Positions 8,017 to 17,304 of a DNA stretch of 64,000 nt are shown one piece after another. The DNA is taken from contig JANXEP010000068.1 of the NCBI GenBank assembly GCA_025057795.1, positions 62,001 to 126,000 of the forward strand, read 5' to 3'. Every line of letters begins with the position of its first letter. Positions within the stretch are counted from its first letter, which is position 1. The notes under the pieces are model-generated. The model saw nothing but the letters and a program-made list of their open reading frames with translations. It did no database searches and was not told where the DNA came from. Source of the stretch: Candidatus Bathyarchaeota archaeon (lineage in GTDB: Archaea > Thermoproteota > Bathyarchaeia > Bathyarchaeales > UBA233). The translations under genes and the position numbers were made by a program.

Positions 8017-8550
8017 ATGTCTGGAACAAAATACGGAAAATATTTTGTCAGATACGACACAACCAAATGGCGTCCAGGAGGAGTTCCCATCCTCATACAT
8101 TTGGAGGATAAAATCATTAAGGGAAGCAACCTATACTTTGTCCACTGGGTGTTTCCGGGGCAAGAGCCAAAAGAAGGCCAGTTTGCCATCATAGGACACC
8201 CGCCGCATACGCATCCCTACAATGAGATTCTAATGCACATTGGAACGGACCCTAACAATCCTTCAGATTTAGGGGCTGAAATCGAGTTTTACATGGGTCC
8301 AGAGCTTGAAAAGCACGTGATAACACAGACTAGCGCAGTTTTTATTCCAGCGAACTTCATCCACAGCCCATACAAAATCAAGAAGGTTTACCGGCCATAC
8401 ATAACCCTAATGATAATCGAGGGCCCAGACCGCAGCGAGGAACTTCATCCAGAAATATTACCTGAAGACTTAAGGAAAAAAGTGGATTTGGAATTCTGGA
8501 AACGCTTCGGGCACGCTCCATTGTCAGACATGGTTCCCCAGGGAACTTAG
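8017..8550 (+). CDS. Cupin-fold metalloprotein
   Basis: 177 residues from ATG 8017, preceded by GAGGG with a six-base spacer; an earlier TTG at 8002 would swallow the SD. The sequence HPPHTHPYNEILMHIG contains the first cupin motif with His-x-His and a Glu, and AVFIPANFIHSPYKIK supplies the second-motif His. Together these make the 3-His/1-Glu metal site of the family. The reaction is unknown; cupins of this kind include isomerases, dioxygenases and simple binding proteins, and in an anaerobe an isomerase or binding role is more likely. It is convergent with the FAD reductase at 8618 and borders the catabolic island. A small CTCG-TTTG-CGAG stem at 7997-8008 overlaps its SD. Confidence 0.7.
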   Translation: MSGTKYGKYFVRYDTTKWRPGGVPILIHLEDKIIKGSNLYFVHWVFPGQEPKEGQFAIIGHPPHTHPYNEILMHIGTDPNNPSDLGAEIEFYMGPELEKHVITQTSAVFIPANFIHSPYKIKKVYRPYITLMIIEGPDRSEELHPEILPEDLRKKVDLEFWKRFGHAPLSDMVPQGT

Positions 8551-8591
8551 AAAAAGCCTCGTTTAAGCATCTGCAAATCGGCTTCACACAA

Positions 8592-8610
8592 TTTTCTCTA
8601 TTTTATTTTT
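8592..8610 (+). terminator. T-rich transcription terminator after the cupin gene
   Basis: TTTTCTCTATTTTATTTTT on the plus strand, about 42 bases after the cupin stop. Archaeal RNA polymerase terminates at such T-runs without needing a hairpin. The call rests on position and composition. Confidence 0.45.
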
Positions 8611-8617
8611 GGGGCAA

Positions 8618-10168
8618 TCAACTTTTTACAGAGTGTTTTCCCACGATGTATCCGTACGTCCACGCCATACTATGGCTAAGCCCTGGACATATTGGCGGAT
8701 AGTCTAATCCAAAACGGCCTCCTACGGTGTTTCCTGCACAATATAAGCCCTGTATGGGTTTTCCCCTCCCGTCAACTGGCTGCAATTTTTCATTTACAAT
8801 TAAGCCGCCCAAGGTTGAGATGAAGCGGGGAGTATCGCTCCAATTTGCGTAGAATGGTGGTTTTTCCACGGGGAAAAGTTTTTCAGGGCTTTTCCCAAAA
8901 TCCAGGTCTTTTCCCATTCTGCAAAGTTCGTTGTACCTAAAAATTGTATTCTTAAAATCTTGAACGTTTAGCTCAGGGGTGACGCGTCTCATTTTTTGGG
9001 CAAGTTCATCTATGTTGTCCCCTACTATGACTTCTCCCGATTCAACTTTCTCATTAAATTCGGACAAAACCTTTTCATTAACCCTCCAAACTCGGAAAAA
9101 CCCTGGGCCGAGTTTGCATGCATGCTCAGGCCATTTAGAATCAAAAATCACCCAGATGCCGCCCCTTTTCAGGCATTGGTTTGCAAAGTAAACCACGTTT
9201 AAATCTTCATTAACAAAGCGTTTGCCAAACCTGTCCACCATTAGAAAAGGATCGGTTCCCAAGGCATGCCAATGGTGCAAAATAACAGGGTGGGGTTTAG
9301 GCTCAAACTGGGCGCCTACCCAGTGGGCCATAAGATGGCCGTCGCCTGTTCCCAGCCTAAACCATGCGGGCATCAACGGCGGAAGCTTCGCAGAATCCTC
9401 TGGAACAAAGTGTTCCACTAAAGTTTTATTTCCCCCATAATCTCCCGTTGCCAGTATCACACCCTTCCGCGCGGTAAACCTCACATAGGCGTTTCCATCA
9501 GTCTTCGCTATTACGGCGTTTACCCTACCATCCTCTGTCTTTTCTATTCTTTTAGCCTCTGTCCGATATCTAACATCCACACCCAGCTTTTTCGCCTTGT
9601 TTTCTAACACCTTCAAAAGCGAGGCTTGATTACAGCCTGGTGCTGGACCAAACCTGTGGCAAACAGGGTACTCACTGGGGTTTTCTTTCCTGTAATCCCA
9701 CTGTGGAGGAACAGTGCTTGGAGGCCACTTGTCAATCACCGTTGTATACCTGTCCTCTCTGTCTGGAAAAACAAGCCAAGTTTTTACGCCAACTTCTGCA
9801 CACATGTCAATAAGCCAGTCCATAACACTGCCGCAGGTATAAGCCCACAGCCGAATTAGACGCTCATCCGCCCTATAACTTGAAATCACCATTAAGTTTT
9901 TGATAATTTCTTCCACATCAATATGGATTCCCAACCGTCTATGAAGCTTGCTGTTGAGAGCGGTATTATCGCCTCCGCGAGCAGTATAAATTGACCTTTT
10001 CTCTATAAGAGCTACTTCGGCATGTTCCTCCGCGGCGGAAACAGCTGCGGCTAAGCCTGCCGTCCCAGCTCCAATTACTACAACGTCGTATGCGAGGGCC
10101 TTTTTTATGTCGCTTTCCGGAATCGGCGGAGGTGGCTCAAAAGTAAATGTTTCGTTAACCTTCTTCAT
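8618..10168 (-). CDS. FAD-dependent fumarate-reductase/3-ketosteroid-dehydrogenase-like oxidoreductase
   Basis: 516 residues from ATG 10168, with GGGGAA upstream; an in-frame TTG at 10189 is less likely. The N-terminal dinucleotide fold VVVIGAGTAGLAAAVSAAE, followed by ALIEK, binds FAD. The second FAD segment is near the C-terminus (QGLYCAGNTVGGRFG), and GVILATGDYGGN lies between. This is the FAD_binding_2 architecture of soluble fumarate reductases and enoate or ketosteroid dehydrogenases. There is no secretion signal and no haem motif, so it should act in the cytoplasm. The substrate is likely an activated C=C bond in the compound handled by this island, but no specific assignment can be made. 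It is divergent from the SDR at 10346. Confidence 0.75.
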   Translation of the reverse strand: MKKVNETFTFEPPPPIPESDIKKALAYDVVVIGAGTAGLAAAVSAAEEHAEVALIEKRSIYTARGGDNTALNSKLHRRLGIHIDVEEIIKNLMVISSYRADERLIRLWAYTCGSVMDWLIDMCAEVGVKTWLVFPDREDRYTTVIDKWPPSTVPPQWDYRKENPSEYPVCHRFGPAPGCNQASLLKVLENKAKKLGVDVRYRTEAKRIEKTEDGRVNAVIAKTDGNAYVRFTARKGVILATGDYGGNKTLVEHFVPEDSAKLPPLMPAWFRLGTGDGHLMAHWVGAQFEPKPHPVILHHWHALGTDPFLMVDRFGKRFVNEDLNVVYFANQCLKRGGIWVIFDSKWPEHACKLGPGFFRVWRVNEKVLSEFNEKVESGEVIVGDNIDELAQKMRRVTPELNVQDFKNTIFRYNELCRMGKDLDFGKSPEKLFPVEKPPFYANWSDTPRFISTLGGLIVNEKLQPVDGRGKPIQGLYCAGNTVGGRFGLDYPPICPGLSHSMAWTYGYIVGKHSVKS

Positions 10169-10345
10169 GCTATTCCCCGTAACCCTCAAGCCTTAAAGAA
10201 CCCATTTACTCTAATTCTCAGACAGAAAATAAGTCTTGTTATTATGAAGGGCGTTGACGGCTTCCCTTTTCAAGATATGGGCTTAATTGTCGCTGTCTAG
10301 AAAAATTAAAAAAAGGAAATCACATAAACTTAGACCGGGTTTGTC

Positions 10346-11164
10346 ATGTTACTCCCAAATAAAGTTGCAATTGTCACCGGTGGCAGCAAGGGCATAGGAA
10401 AAAGCATAGCGCTTAAATTCGCCGAGGAAGGAGCGTCCGTCGTTGTCGTTTCCCATTCAAAAGATGGAAAAACTGTTGCAGATGAAATTACAAGCAAAGG
10501 GGGAAACTCGATTTTCATTCAATGCGACGTTACGGATTCCTCTCAAGTACAGAGAATGGTTGACCAAACAATCGCCAGATTCGGGAAAATCGACATATTG
10601 GTTAACAACGCCGGAGGAATCAGCGTCGCTCGAGGCCCCACAATTTATATAACAGACATAACCGACGAAGACTGGGATAAAATTATCAGTTTAAACCTAA
10701 AAGGCACATTTCTATGCTGCAGAGCAGTCGTTCCCCACATGAAAGCTAGAAAATACGGTAAGATCATCAACATTTCTTCCATGGGAGCCTTCTGCCCAGG
10801 AGGGCCCGGAGGCACCGCCTACCACGCGGCTAAAGCCGGAGTGGTAGGTTTAACCCTTGACTTAGCTTTTGAATTGGCTCCATTTAACATTAACGTGAAC
10901 GTCGTTTTGCCAGGGCCTATTCGCACTGATTTTTGGGGATCCATAAAGGACAACGATGCATTCTTTGAAAAGCTTACAAAAACACAAATCCCAATGCAGA
11001 GGGTGGGCACCCCAGAAGAGGTGGCTGGAGCTGTCCTGTATTTGGCGTCAGAGCTGTCATCGTATGTTACTGGCGTAATATTGCCAGTTGCTGGGGGAGA
11101 CCCCTTAAAACCTTGGCATCTAGTTTCAGCACCCTACCTTGAAGTTTGGCGTAGTGGTAAATAA
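10346..11164 (+). CDS. Short-chain dehydrogenase/reductase (first of three)
   Basis: 272 residues, classical SDR. The cofactor motif TGGSKGIG is at residues 11-18, NNAG at 87-90, the catalytic Ser at 144-145 and the Tyr159-x3-Lys163 pair in YHAAK. HSKD after the second strand suggests NADP preference, though this is weak evidence. The C-terminal tail (about 25 residues beyond the usual end) is longer than in FabG. It is followed after 28 bases by a Zn alcohol dehydrogenase on the same strand, and the divergent neighbour is an FAD reductase, so it probably oxidises or reduces a hydroxyl of the same catabolic substrate. Confidence 0.82.
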   Translation: MLLPNKVAIVTGGSKGIGKSIALKFAEEGASVVVVSHSKDGKTVADEITSKGGNSIFIQCDVTDSSQVQRMVDQTIARFGKIDILVNNAGGISVARGPTIYITDITDEDWDKIISLNLKGTFLCCRAVVPHMKARKYGKIINISSMGAFCPGGPGGTAYHAAKAGVVGLTLDLAFELAPFNINVNVVLPGPIRTDFWGSIKDNDAFFEKLTKTQIPMQRVGTPEEVAGAVLYLASELSSYVTGVILPVAGGDPLKPWHLVSAPYLEVWRSGK

Positions 11165-11192
11165 CATACATCAATAGGGGAGGCACTATGCC

Positions 11193-12257
11193 TTGAACAC
11201 CGTTAAAGGTAAGCATGTTGCACTGCTTCTCAAACAACCTCGAATGTTGGCTTTTGCAGAGGTCCCAACCCCACACCCTTCTGGGGAAGAGGTGCTTTTG
11301 AAAGTTTTAAGCGTTGGCATCTGCCACTCCGATGTCCTTAGATGGAAGGGGGAAATGCCATGCCCTGAAGAGTGGCGTGCTGGGGCTGGAACCCACGAAG
11401 TTGTTGGGGCTGTGGCCGCATGCGGCGAAAGAGTCCCAAACTCGCTAAGAATGGGGCAGAGGGTCCTCGTATACCCCCTAGGACTCTACACTGAGGACGA
11501 CGAGTACACTAGAAGGGGTTTAACCCACCACGCAAAGAAGGTTTTGCGTGTCGGCGGAATGCAAGAGTATGTTCTGTTACCCCACTACAGGTGTCTAGTA
11601 AGCTTGGAAGGTTTAGACGATTTCCACGCCGCCGCACCCCTCGGATGCGCCGCCCTCACAGCTTACGGGGCTGTTAAGAAGGTGAAATACCACGTGGAAT
11701 CAGATGATTATGTAGCGGTAATCGGCCTAGGAGGGCTTGGATTGTATGCTGTACAGTTCATTAAGGCTCTTATGCCATACGTTAATCTTATAGGTATAGA
11801 CATAAGAGATAACGTGCTTGATTTTGCGTCAAAAATGGCTAAAATGGACGTTTTAGTCAATGCTGCAAAAGAAGACCCCCTTAAAGTAATAGGCAATGCA
11901 ACAAAGGGTAGGGGTGTAAAAGCGCTCGTAGACTTTGTAGGAGGTACAAAAACCGTTGGAACTTATGTCAAAGCTATTTCCCACCTTGGAATTTATGTAA
12001 TCGTTGGAATTATGGACGACGAGGTTATGCTTTCAGATATGCGCAATTTAATAGCCAAGGAAGTTATGATTCATGGAAGTTTCATGGGCAGTATGCATGA
12101 TCAATACGAAGTGGTTGATTTGGCTAAAAGAAAAATTGTAAATCACTCAAGCGTTGTAACTCGAAGACTCAAGTTTGACGCGCAGGAGGTGAACAACGCC
12201 TTTAGAGACCTCGACGAGGGGAAAATTATAGGCAGACAAATAGTTGTCTTGGGATAA
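11193..12257 (+). CDS. Zinc-dependent MDR-family alcohol dehydrogenase
   Basis: 354 residues from TTG 11193, with GGGGAGG about nine bases upstream. Catalytic zinc ligands are visible as Cys44 (GICHSD), His68-Glu69 (THEVVG) and Cys152 (PLGCAAL). The Rossmann motif GLGGLG follows, and GIDIRDN ends the second strand, suggesting NAD(H) preference. The four-Cys structural zinc lobe common in this family is absent from the 95-125 region, as in several archaeal members. It likely forms a unit with the preceding SDR and the following flavoprotein; a primary or secondary alcohol of the island's substrate is the inferred target. Confidence 0.85.
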   Translation: MNTVKGKHVALLLKQPRMLAFAEVPTPHPSGEEVLLKVLSVGICHSDVLRWKGEMPCPEEWRAGAGTHEVVGAVAACGERVPNSLRMGQRVLVYPLGLYTEDDEYTRRGLTHHAKKVLRVGGMQEYVLLPHYRCLVSLEGLDDFHAAAPLGCAALTAYGAVKKVKYHVESDDYVAVIGLGGLGLYAVQFIKALMPYVNLIGIDIRDNVLDFASKMAKMDVLVNAAKEDPLKVIGNATKGRGVKALVDFVGGTKTVGTYVKAISHLGIYVIVGIMDDEVMLSDMRNLIAKEVMIHGSFMGSMHDQYEVVDLAKRKIVNHSSVVTRRLKFDAQEVNNAFRDLDEGKIIGRQIVVLG

Positions 12258-12326
12258 CTTCCGCTTTATAGTTTATGCAAACCCTTTACCGTATAGCGTT
12301 TATAAGCTCATTTGGAAGGTGTTGGA

Positions 12327-13985
12327 ATGCGTAAGGAACGCGAAGTTGAAACAGACGTTTTGGTCATCGGAGGGGGAATTGCAGGCTCCTTTGCGGCCGT
12401 AAGGGCTAGGGAAAAAGGACTTAACGTAACCATTGTGGACATGGGTTATGCGGGGTATACGGGCGTCACCCGTCAAGCCCTGCTGGGCTTTGCCGTTTAC
12501 AACCCTAAATGGGGAACCGACTTGAACACGTGTATAGAGGCGGTAAGCCGGAAAGGCGAATATTTAAACGACCGAGAATGGACTGAAATAATCTTCAAAG
12601 ACTCATGGAAAATATATGAGGAGCTTGTCTCTTGGGGAGCCGACTTCCGACTTGAAAGTGAAGGATACTTTCTGAAAAAATACCCTCCCTTCACAATAAT
12701 CCCAGTGGGCGAGTATGGAGTGGGACCTGCGTGTAGGAAGCGCGCCGAAGAAGTCGGCGTTAGAATCATGGACAGAACTATGGTGACGGATCTACTCAAA
12801 AAAGAAAACACTGTTGTGGGAGCGGTGGGCTTTTCGCTTTATACGGGGGATCTATACATTTTCAAGGCTAAATCGACGGTTATGGCCACTGGCCCCACAT
12901 CGCTGGTTTCAGGGGACGGAGACGCGTTGGCATACAGAGCTGGCGCAGAAATAACGGGAAAGGAGTTTCCCTACACCTGGCCCGGAGCAGGAGGTCTTCT
13001 TGGCGGAATGCAGGAAGTTGCCGCTCGCAACGTTTTCATGCGTTTCGTAGATGCGGAAGGCCGCCTCATCGACATAAGTGACAAGTACGAGTTGGACTTA
13101 ACGATGGAGTTTCTAGTCCACGCTGGAAAAGCCCCCATTTACTGGGATTTGGAAGCCGCCACTTCGGAGGATATTGCCAGAATGAGAAAACGAATTGAAA
13201 ATGCGTATCCGAGGTTTGAACCCAAATTTGATCCAAGCCAAGGCGGCAGAAGACAGGCCCTCGGAGGCGAACATAGGATGGGCGGAGGGACACATCAAGG
13301 TGGAGGCATCTGGCTAACAAACAAAAAATGCGCTGCAAGCCTTCAGGGTTTGTTCGCCGCAGGCGAATGCGCAAGCACAAGGGCGTTAGGCGCCTACCAT
13401 CCGGCGCCGGGCTTTGGTTTGCTCACGTCGGCAGTTGCGGGTTATAGGGCAGGGATAGGCGCAGCCGAACATGCCATGCAGGCAGACAAGCCAGATTTAA
13501 GTAAAGAAGAATTGTCAAAAGTGAAGGAAACCGTTTACGAGCCTCTTGAACGTAAAAGCGGGTTTGATCCTAGATGGACTGCACAGATAATCTATAACAC
13601 GATGGTTCCCTACTTCATTAAGTACATTAAACGCGAAGACAGGTTAAAAGCAGCTTTAACCATAGTTACTTTTGTAAGGGATCACATTGTACCTAAACTT
13701 TTTGCCAAGGACATACATGAACTTTGGCTTGCCCACGAGGTTAAAAACATAGTGCTTAACGCTGAAATGATTTTAAGATGCTCCCTTTTCAGGACGGAAA
13801 GCAGAGCCACCCATTACAGGGAAGATTACCCGAGAAGGGTTGACCCTGACTGGCTTGCCTGGGTGAAGCTGAAAGACGACAACGGCGAAATGAGGTTATG
13901 GAAGGAACCAATCCCAAAGAAATGGTGGCCTGACCTTTCCCTACCATACGAGGAAAGGTATCCTAGAAGATTTCCGGGAGAATAA
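12327..13985 (+). CDS. FAD-binding fumarate-reductase-type flavoprotein paired with a ferredoxin
   Basis: 552 residues from ATG 12327, with GGAAGGTG just upstream; a TTG at 12312 is an alternative. The N-terminal FAD motif is DVLVIGGGIAGSFAAVRAR with VTIVD at the end of the second strand, and the C-terminal FAD segment is LQGLFAAGECAST. His/Arg-rich GGEHRMGGGTHQGGG could hold the catalytic site. It resembles FAD subunits of the succinate-dehydrogenase/APS-reductase superfamily more than the protein at 8618. The 2[4Fe-4S] ferredoxin gene starts 22 bases downstream, so electrons probably pass between this flavin and that ferredoxin. The substrate is unknown. Confidence 0.75.
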   Translation: MRKEREVETDVLVIGGGIAGSFAAVRAREKGLNVTIVDMGYAGYTGVTRQALLGFAVYNPKWGTDLNTCIEAVSRKGEYLNDREWTEIIFKDSWKIYEELVSWGADFRLESEGYFLKKYPPFTIIPVGEYGVGPACRKRAEEVGVRIMDRTMVTDLLKKENTVVGAVGFSLYTGDLYIFKAKSTVMATGPTSLVSGDGDALAYRAGAEITGKEFPYTWPGAGGLLGGMQEVAARNVFMRFVDAEGRLIDISDKYELDLTMEFLVHAGKAPIYWDLEAATSEDIARMRKRIENAYPRFEPKFDPSQGGRRQALGGEHRMGGGTHQGGGIWLTNKKCAASLQGLFAAGECASTRALGAYHPAPGFGLLTSAVAGYRAGIGAAEHAMQADKPDLSKEELSKVKETVYEPLERKSGFDPRWTAQIIYNTMVPYFIKYIKREDRLKAALTIVTFVRDHIVPKLFAKDIHELWLAHEVKNIVLNAEMILRCSLFRTESRATHYREDYPRRVDPDWLAWVKLKDDNGEMRLWKEPIPKKWWPDLSLPYEERYPRRFPGE

Positions 13986-14007
13986 ACCGTAACGGGAAGG
14001 AAAATGT

Positions 14008-14223
14008 ATGCCCATTCAACAGATTGACTTAAACCGTTGTAGCAGTTGTGGGATGTGTGTTAAACTATGCCCGAGAGACGTTATTAGGATAGACGAGCAA
14101 AGCAAAAAACCATTAATTAAATATCCTGAGGACTGCACGGACTGCGGGTTCTGCCAGGCTTACTGCCCTACACATGCAATCACAATGCAGCAAGGCGTCA
14201 TTAAGTTTGTGTCGTGGCGTTAA
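14008..14223 (+). CDS. 2[4Fe-4S] ferredoxin partner of the flavoprotein
   Basis: 71 residues with two complete CxxCxxCxxxC motifs: Cys11, 14, 17, 21 and Cys43, 46, 49, 53. Each motif ends in Cys-Pro, as in bacterial-type low-potential ferredoxins. GGGAAGG lies upstream of ATG 14008. It is a separate electron-transfer subunit or carrier for the flavoprotein encoded 22 bases upstream. Its last four bases overlap the end of the convergent MoaD gene. Confidence 0.9.
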   Translation: MPIQQIDLNRCSSCGMCVKLCPRDVIRIDEQSKKPLIKYPEDCTDCGFCQAYCPTHAITMQQGVIKFVSWR

Positions 14224-14510
14224 CCGCCCGCTATCAAGGGCGATATAATGACGTGATCCCCTTCCCTAAGCGGGATTTCTGGAATGGGGGTTCCTCCCAA
14301 AACAAGGTTGTTGTTGACAAGGATGCTGAAACCGCGTTTTAAACAGTGCCCCTCAGCGTCGTAAATTTCCCTTTCAAGTTTTTCACCGTGCAAGTTTAAG
14401 AGAAAATTGAGGAAAAATTTAAGGGAGGCGCCTTCTGGCAACTCTACATATTCGGCGCTTTTCCCGAGGAAGTCCCCGATGTAACCCAAGTATGAAACCT
14501 TGACCTTCAT
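14220..14510 (-). CDS. MoaD-like sulfur carrier linked to AOR 2
   Basis: 96 residues ending ISPLIAGG with the terminal Gly-Gly needed for thiocarboxylation. The start MKVKVSYLGYIGDFLGK and the middle LPEGASLKFFLNFLL fit the beta-grasp fold. It lies nine bases downstream of the AOR 2 gene and is the last gene of the glycyl radical/AOR run. The inferred role is sulfur donation for the tungstopterin dithiolene of AOR 2. Unlike the AOR 1 unit, no radical SAM maturase is adjacent. Confidence 0.85.
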   Translation of the reverse strand: MKVKVSYLGYIGDFLGKSAEYVELPEGASLKFFLNFLLNLHGEKLEREIYDAEGHCLKRGFSILVNNNLVLGGTPIPEIPLREGDHVIISPLIAGG

Positions 14511-14519
14511 AACAATCGT

Positions 14520-16415
14520 TTATTTCTCCCTTTTTACGATGTCCTCTAACCCAAGCTCTCTCAGTTTCTCCTCTGGAATTTCGCCAGTTTCAGGGTTCCA
14601 TCCCATAGCCTTATAATAGTACTTCTTCAGCTTCTCGAAGTCTATTGTTATGCCTTTTAATGCGCCCTCTGGGAGGGGTGGTTCTCCAGCAACCCTAGGC
14701 GGCAGGGTGTAGTGACTTGGCTTCCATCCCTCTCTCAGGTTAAACGCATGGAAAAGAGTGTTTATTCTTATCCCCGTTTTTATCAAATCGCTGGGGCTTA
14801 GATTCCAGCCTGTCACGGCGTTTAAAACTTCGTGGAGCGGATGCCCCAGAGCATCGCTGCCCAATAGGCATAAACCCGCTGAGAAAACGCTTTTAGCCCA
14901 CGCTGAGGAGGCTGTGCTAAGCTGAACCCTTTTTTCCGACGTGTCATGCCTATCAATCATCTTCGGCGCCTCTAACACCTTTGCAAGGATTGGATTCACG
15001 TTCAACTGGAATGCTGTCAGCTGTCCACGGGTATGTTTTGCAGCTTCCGGGTCTAAAACATAATTTAGGCCCCAGCCCACGTCGAACCTTGGATCATGCA
15101 TTGGCACCATTTCACCGCAAACATCCATAGAAAAGCGCTCCGCACCCCTTCCAATTTTCTTCGCCGCCCACCTTGCGCCGTCCGCTAACAGGTCGCCCAC
15201 CCCCTCACGCAGGCACATCTTTTTAAGAAGTTCTATGATGGCGTCGCTGTCGCCCCATTTAAGCTCAAGTCCACCCGTGTCCTTCCTTGTAAGTATACCT
15301 TTTTCATAGCACTCCATTGCAAAGGCTATTGTTGCACCGGCAGAAATGGTGTCCACGCCATACTTGTTGCATAAATCATTTGCGTAAAGTATCGCCTCTA
15401 TGTTATCGTTTAGGCACATGGGGCCGAAAGCGGCTAAAGTTTCATATTCAGGTTTGTGCGCCTTCTCTAAAGCGTATTTTCCCCCAGGAACTTTCACCCA
15501 TCCGCCGCAGCCCACGGGACAACCCGGGCAGAAATACTTTCCTATAATGTACTTCTTTAGCGTCGGAAGCCCCACCTTCTCCCATTTTTCCTCGGGGAAA
15601 TCCTTCACGTTTGTGCCAGCCCAATTCTTAATTGGAGTGTCATGTGTGGCTAGGTGGGAAACCACTGCAGAGCATGTTCCACCTTCGCTTAGTTCTTTAA
15701 ACATTGGAGTAGGGTTGCTTTTCACCTTTACATAGCCAGACTTCATAAGCTCTCTAACTTTTTCCTCGTCGAAAACTTGAGGTTTCTTGTCCCCATCACA
15801 CGCTATGGCTTTCAGATTTTTCGACCCCATGACGGCTCCGAGTCCAGACCTAGCCGCCGCCCTTCCTCCATCGTTGATTACGGCAGATATTCTGGAAAGT
15901 TTTTCGCCAGCCGGGCCTATACATGCCATTTTCAGTCTGTCATTTTTTTCCCGCTCTCTGATGATTTTCTCAGTTTCCACCGTGTCCTTTCCCCACGCTT
16001 CCTTAGCGCTTTTTATCTCTGCCTCCCCGTCCTGAATTAATAGATAAACTGGCTCCTTGGCCCTACCAGTAAAGAATACCAGGTCATAGCCCGACGCTTT
16101 AAGAGCGTTTGCAAAGGTGCCTCCGCCGCTCGCCGTGCCCCAAAAGCCTGTTAAGGGCGACTTCCCCATTACCGTAAAGCGGCATGCGCAGTATGTTCCT
16201 GAAAGGGTTAGTGGACCTGTGCCAAAGCCGAGGATGTTGTCGGGCCCTAGGGGGTCTTTTTTGGGTTTTATGTGCTCGTAGATTATTTTGCCGCCTACCC
16301 CCATCCCTCCAATGAAAAGTCTAGCGGTGTCATCTGAAAGTTCTTCTTCACGGATTTTTCCTGTACTCAAATTTACGAAGAGCATTTTTCCCATATATCC
16401 AAATTTAGGCTTCAA
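14520..16415 (-). CDS. Aldehyde ferredoxin oxidoreductase family tungstoenzyme (AOR 2)
   Basis: 631 residues from TTG 16415, which overlaps the SDR stop as TTGA and has AGGAGG nine bases upstream, so start and coupling are well supported. Cluster ligands are Cys296, Cys299 and Cys303 (YFCPGCPVGCGG) and Cys516 (SAGLCLLG). The pterin segment near GPAGEKLSRISAVINDGGRA is in place. It would oxidise an aldehyde, or reduce an acid, with ferredoxin. Being co-transcribed with a glycyl radical enzyme, its activase and an SDR suggests it handles an aldehyde or acid arising from that reaction. Sequence differences from AOR 1 (CACRF near residue 76, for example) suggest a different substrate. Confidence 0.9.
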   Translation of the reverse strand: MKPKFGYMGKMLFVNLSTGKIREEELSDDTARLFIGGMGVGGKIIYEHIKPKKDPLGPDNILGFGTGPLTLSGTYCACRFTVMGKSPLTGFWGTASGGGTFANALKASGYDLVFFTGRAKEPVYLLIQDGEAEIKSAKEAWGKDTVETEKIIREREKNDRLKMACIGPAGEKLSRISAVINDGGRAAARSGLGAVMGSKNLKAIACDGDKKPQVFDEEKVRELMKSGYVKVKSNPTPMFKELSEGGTCSAVVSHLATHDTPIKNWAGTNVKDFPEEKWEKVGLPTLKKYIIGKYFCPGCPVGCGGWVKVPGGKYALEKAHKPEYETLAAFGPMCLNDNIEAILYANDLCNKYGVDTISAGATIAFAMECYEKGILTRKDTGGLELKWGDSDAIIELLKKMCLREGVGDLLADGARWAAKKIGRGAERFSMDVCGEMVPMHDPRFDVGWGLNYVLDPEAAKHTRGQLTAFQLNVNPILAKVLEAPKMIDRHDTSEKRVQLSTASSAWAKSVFSAGLCLLGSDALGHPLHEVLNAVTGWNLSPSDLIKTGIRINTLFHAFNLREGWKPSHYTLPPRVAGEPPLPEGALKGITIDFEKLKKYYYKAMGWNPETGEIPEEKLRELGLEDIVKREK

Positions 16416-17251
16416 GACATTATACCTCCTGCAATATCAATTACTGCACCCGTCAAGTATTCAGCTTTATCGGACACTAGAAACGCGACAAGTTCAGCTA
16501 TTTCCTCTGGCTTACCTAAACGTCCCTTCGGGATGCCAGCGGCTACTTTTCTATATTCTTCTTCCCTCAACTTTTCTATTGGGACACCCGTTCTTCTGCT
16601 AAGGTCTTCAAAATACTTGTCCCTTAAATTGGTAATGAATGCTCCGGGATTTATGGCGTATACATCAATGTTGTGGGGCGCCAGTTCCAAAGCTAAAGTC
16701 TTAGTGAGCATAAGTTGAGCGGCCTTTGAAGCGTTATAGATAGCGCTTCCAGGAGTAGGAACTTTCGATGCCATCGAAACTATGTGGACAATTTTTCCTT
16801 TTCGTCTCGGAATCATAACCTTAGCAACAGCCTTGGAAACGTTAAAGGCTCCTAGGACGTTGACTCTAAAGACATCATGCCAGTCTCTCTCGTCAAACTC
16901 AACAACGGGAACGTTCACTGGGCCTCGGGTGCCGGCACAGTTAACGAGAATGTCAATTACGCCAAATTCCCTAACAGCCGCCCCTACAGCAGCATTAACC
17001 TCGCTGTAATCTTCAATATGCGCCTCCAAAGCAATGATGCGGCGTCCAAGAGCCTTCACTTCATCCACCACGCTATCAAGCCCTTTCCAGTCCTCGTCTC
17101 CGGGAAATAGACTTCGGGATTGTCGGGATTTGTCAACTGCAACTATATCCGCTCCATTCTCGGCCAGTTTCAAGACAATAGAGCGTCCCATTCCCCTTTT
17201 AGCCGCCGCCCCTGTGACAAAAGCAACATTTCCCTCCAGATTAGGAGCCAT
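16412..17251 (-). CDS. Short-chain dehydrogenase/reductase in the glycyl radical/AOR run
   Basis: 279 residues. A TGAAAKRGMG-type cofactor motif is at residues 13-22, with a three-residue insertion before GMG as in some NAD-dependent SDRs. NCAG is at 104-107, Ser159, and Tyr172-x3-Lys176 (YNASK). AVDKS after the second strand suggests NAD. The stop overlaps the AOR 2 start by four bases. GGAGG lies 14 bases before ATG 17251, a rather long spacing. It probably interconverts an alcohol and a carbonyl next to the AOR step. Confidence 0.85.
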   Translation of the reverse strand: MAPNLEGNVAFVTGAAAKRGMGRSIVLKLAENGADIVAVDKSRQSRSLFPGDEDWKGLDSVVDEVKALGRRIIALEAHIEDYSEVNAAVGAAVREFGVIDILVNCAGTRGPVNVPVVEFDERDWHDVFRVNVLGAFNVSKAVAKVMIPRRKGKIVHIVSMASKVPTPGSAIYNASKAAQLMLTKTLALELAPHNIDVYAINPGAFITNLRDKYFEDLSRRTGVPIEKLREEEYRKVAAGIPKGRLGKPEEIAELVAFLVSDKAEYLTGAVIDIAGGIMS

Positions 17252-17304
17252 AGTTTTTTGAATAACCTCCGATAATCACTCTTATCGAAAAGGAACATCC
17301 TATA

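Noticed and set aside
12327..14223. APS reductase (AprAB) for the flavoprotein-ferredoxin pair
   Set aside because: The flavoprotein is about 100 residues too short, the ferredoxin lacks the AprB C-terminal domain, and no sulfate-reduction gene is nearby.
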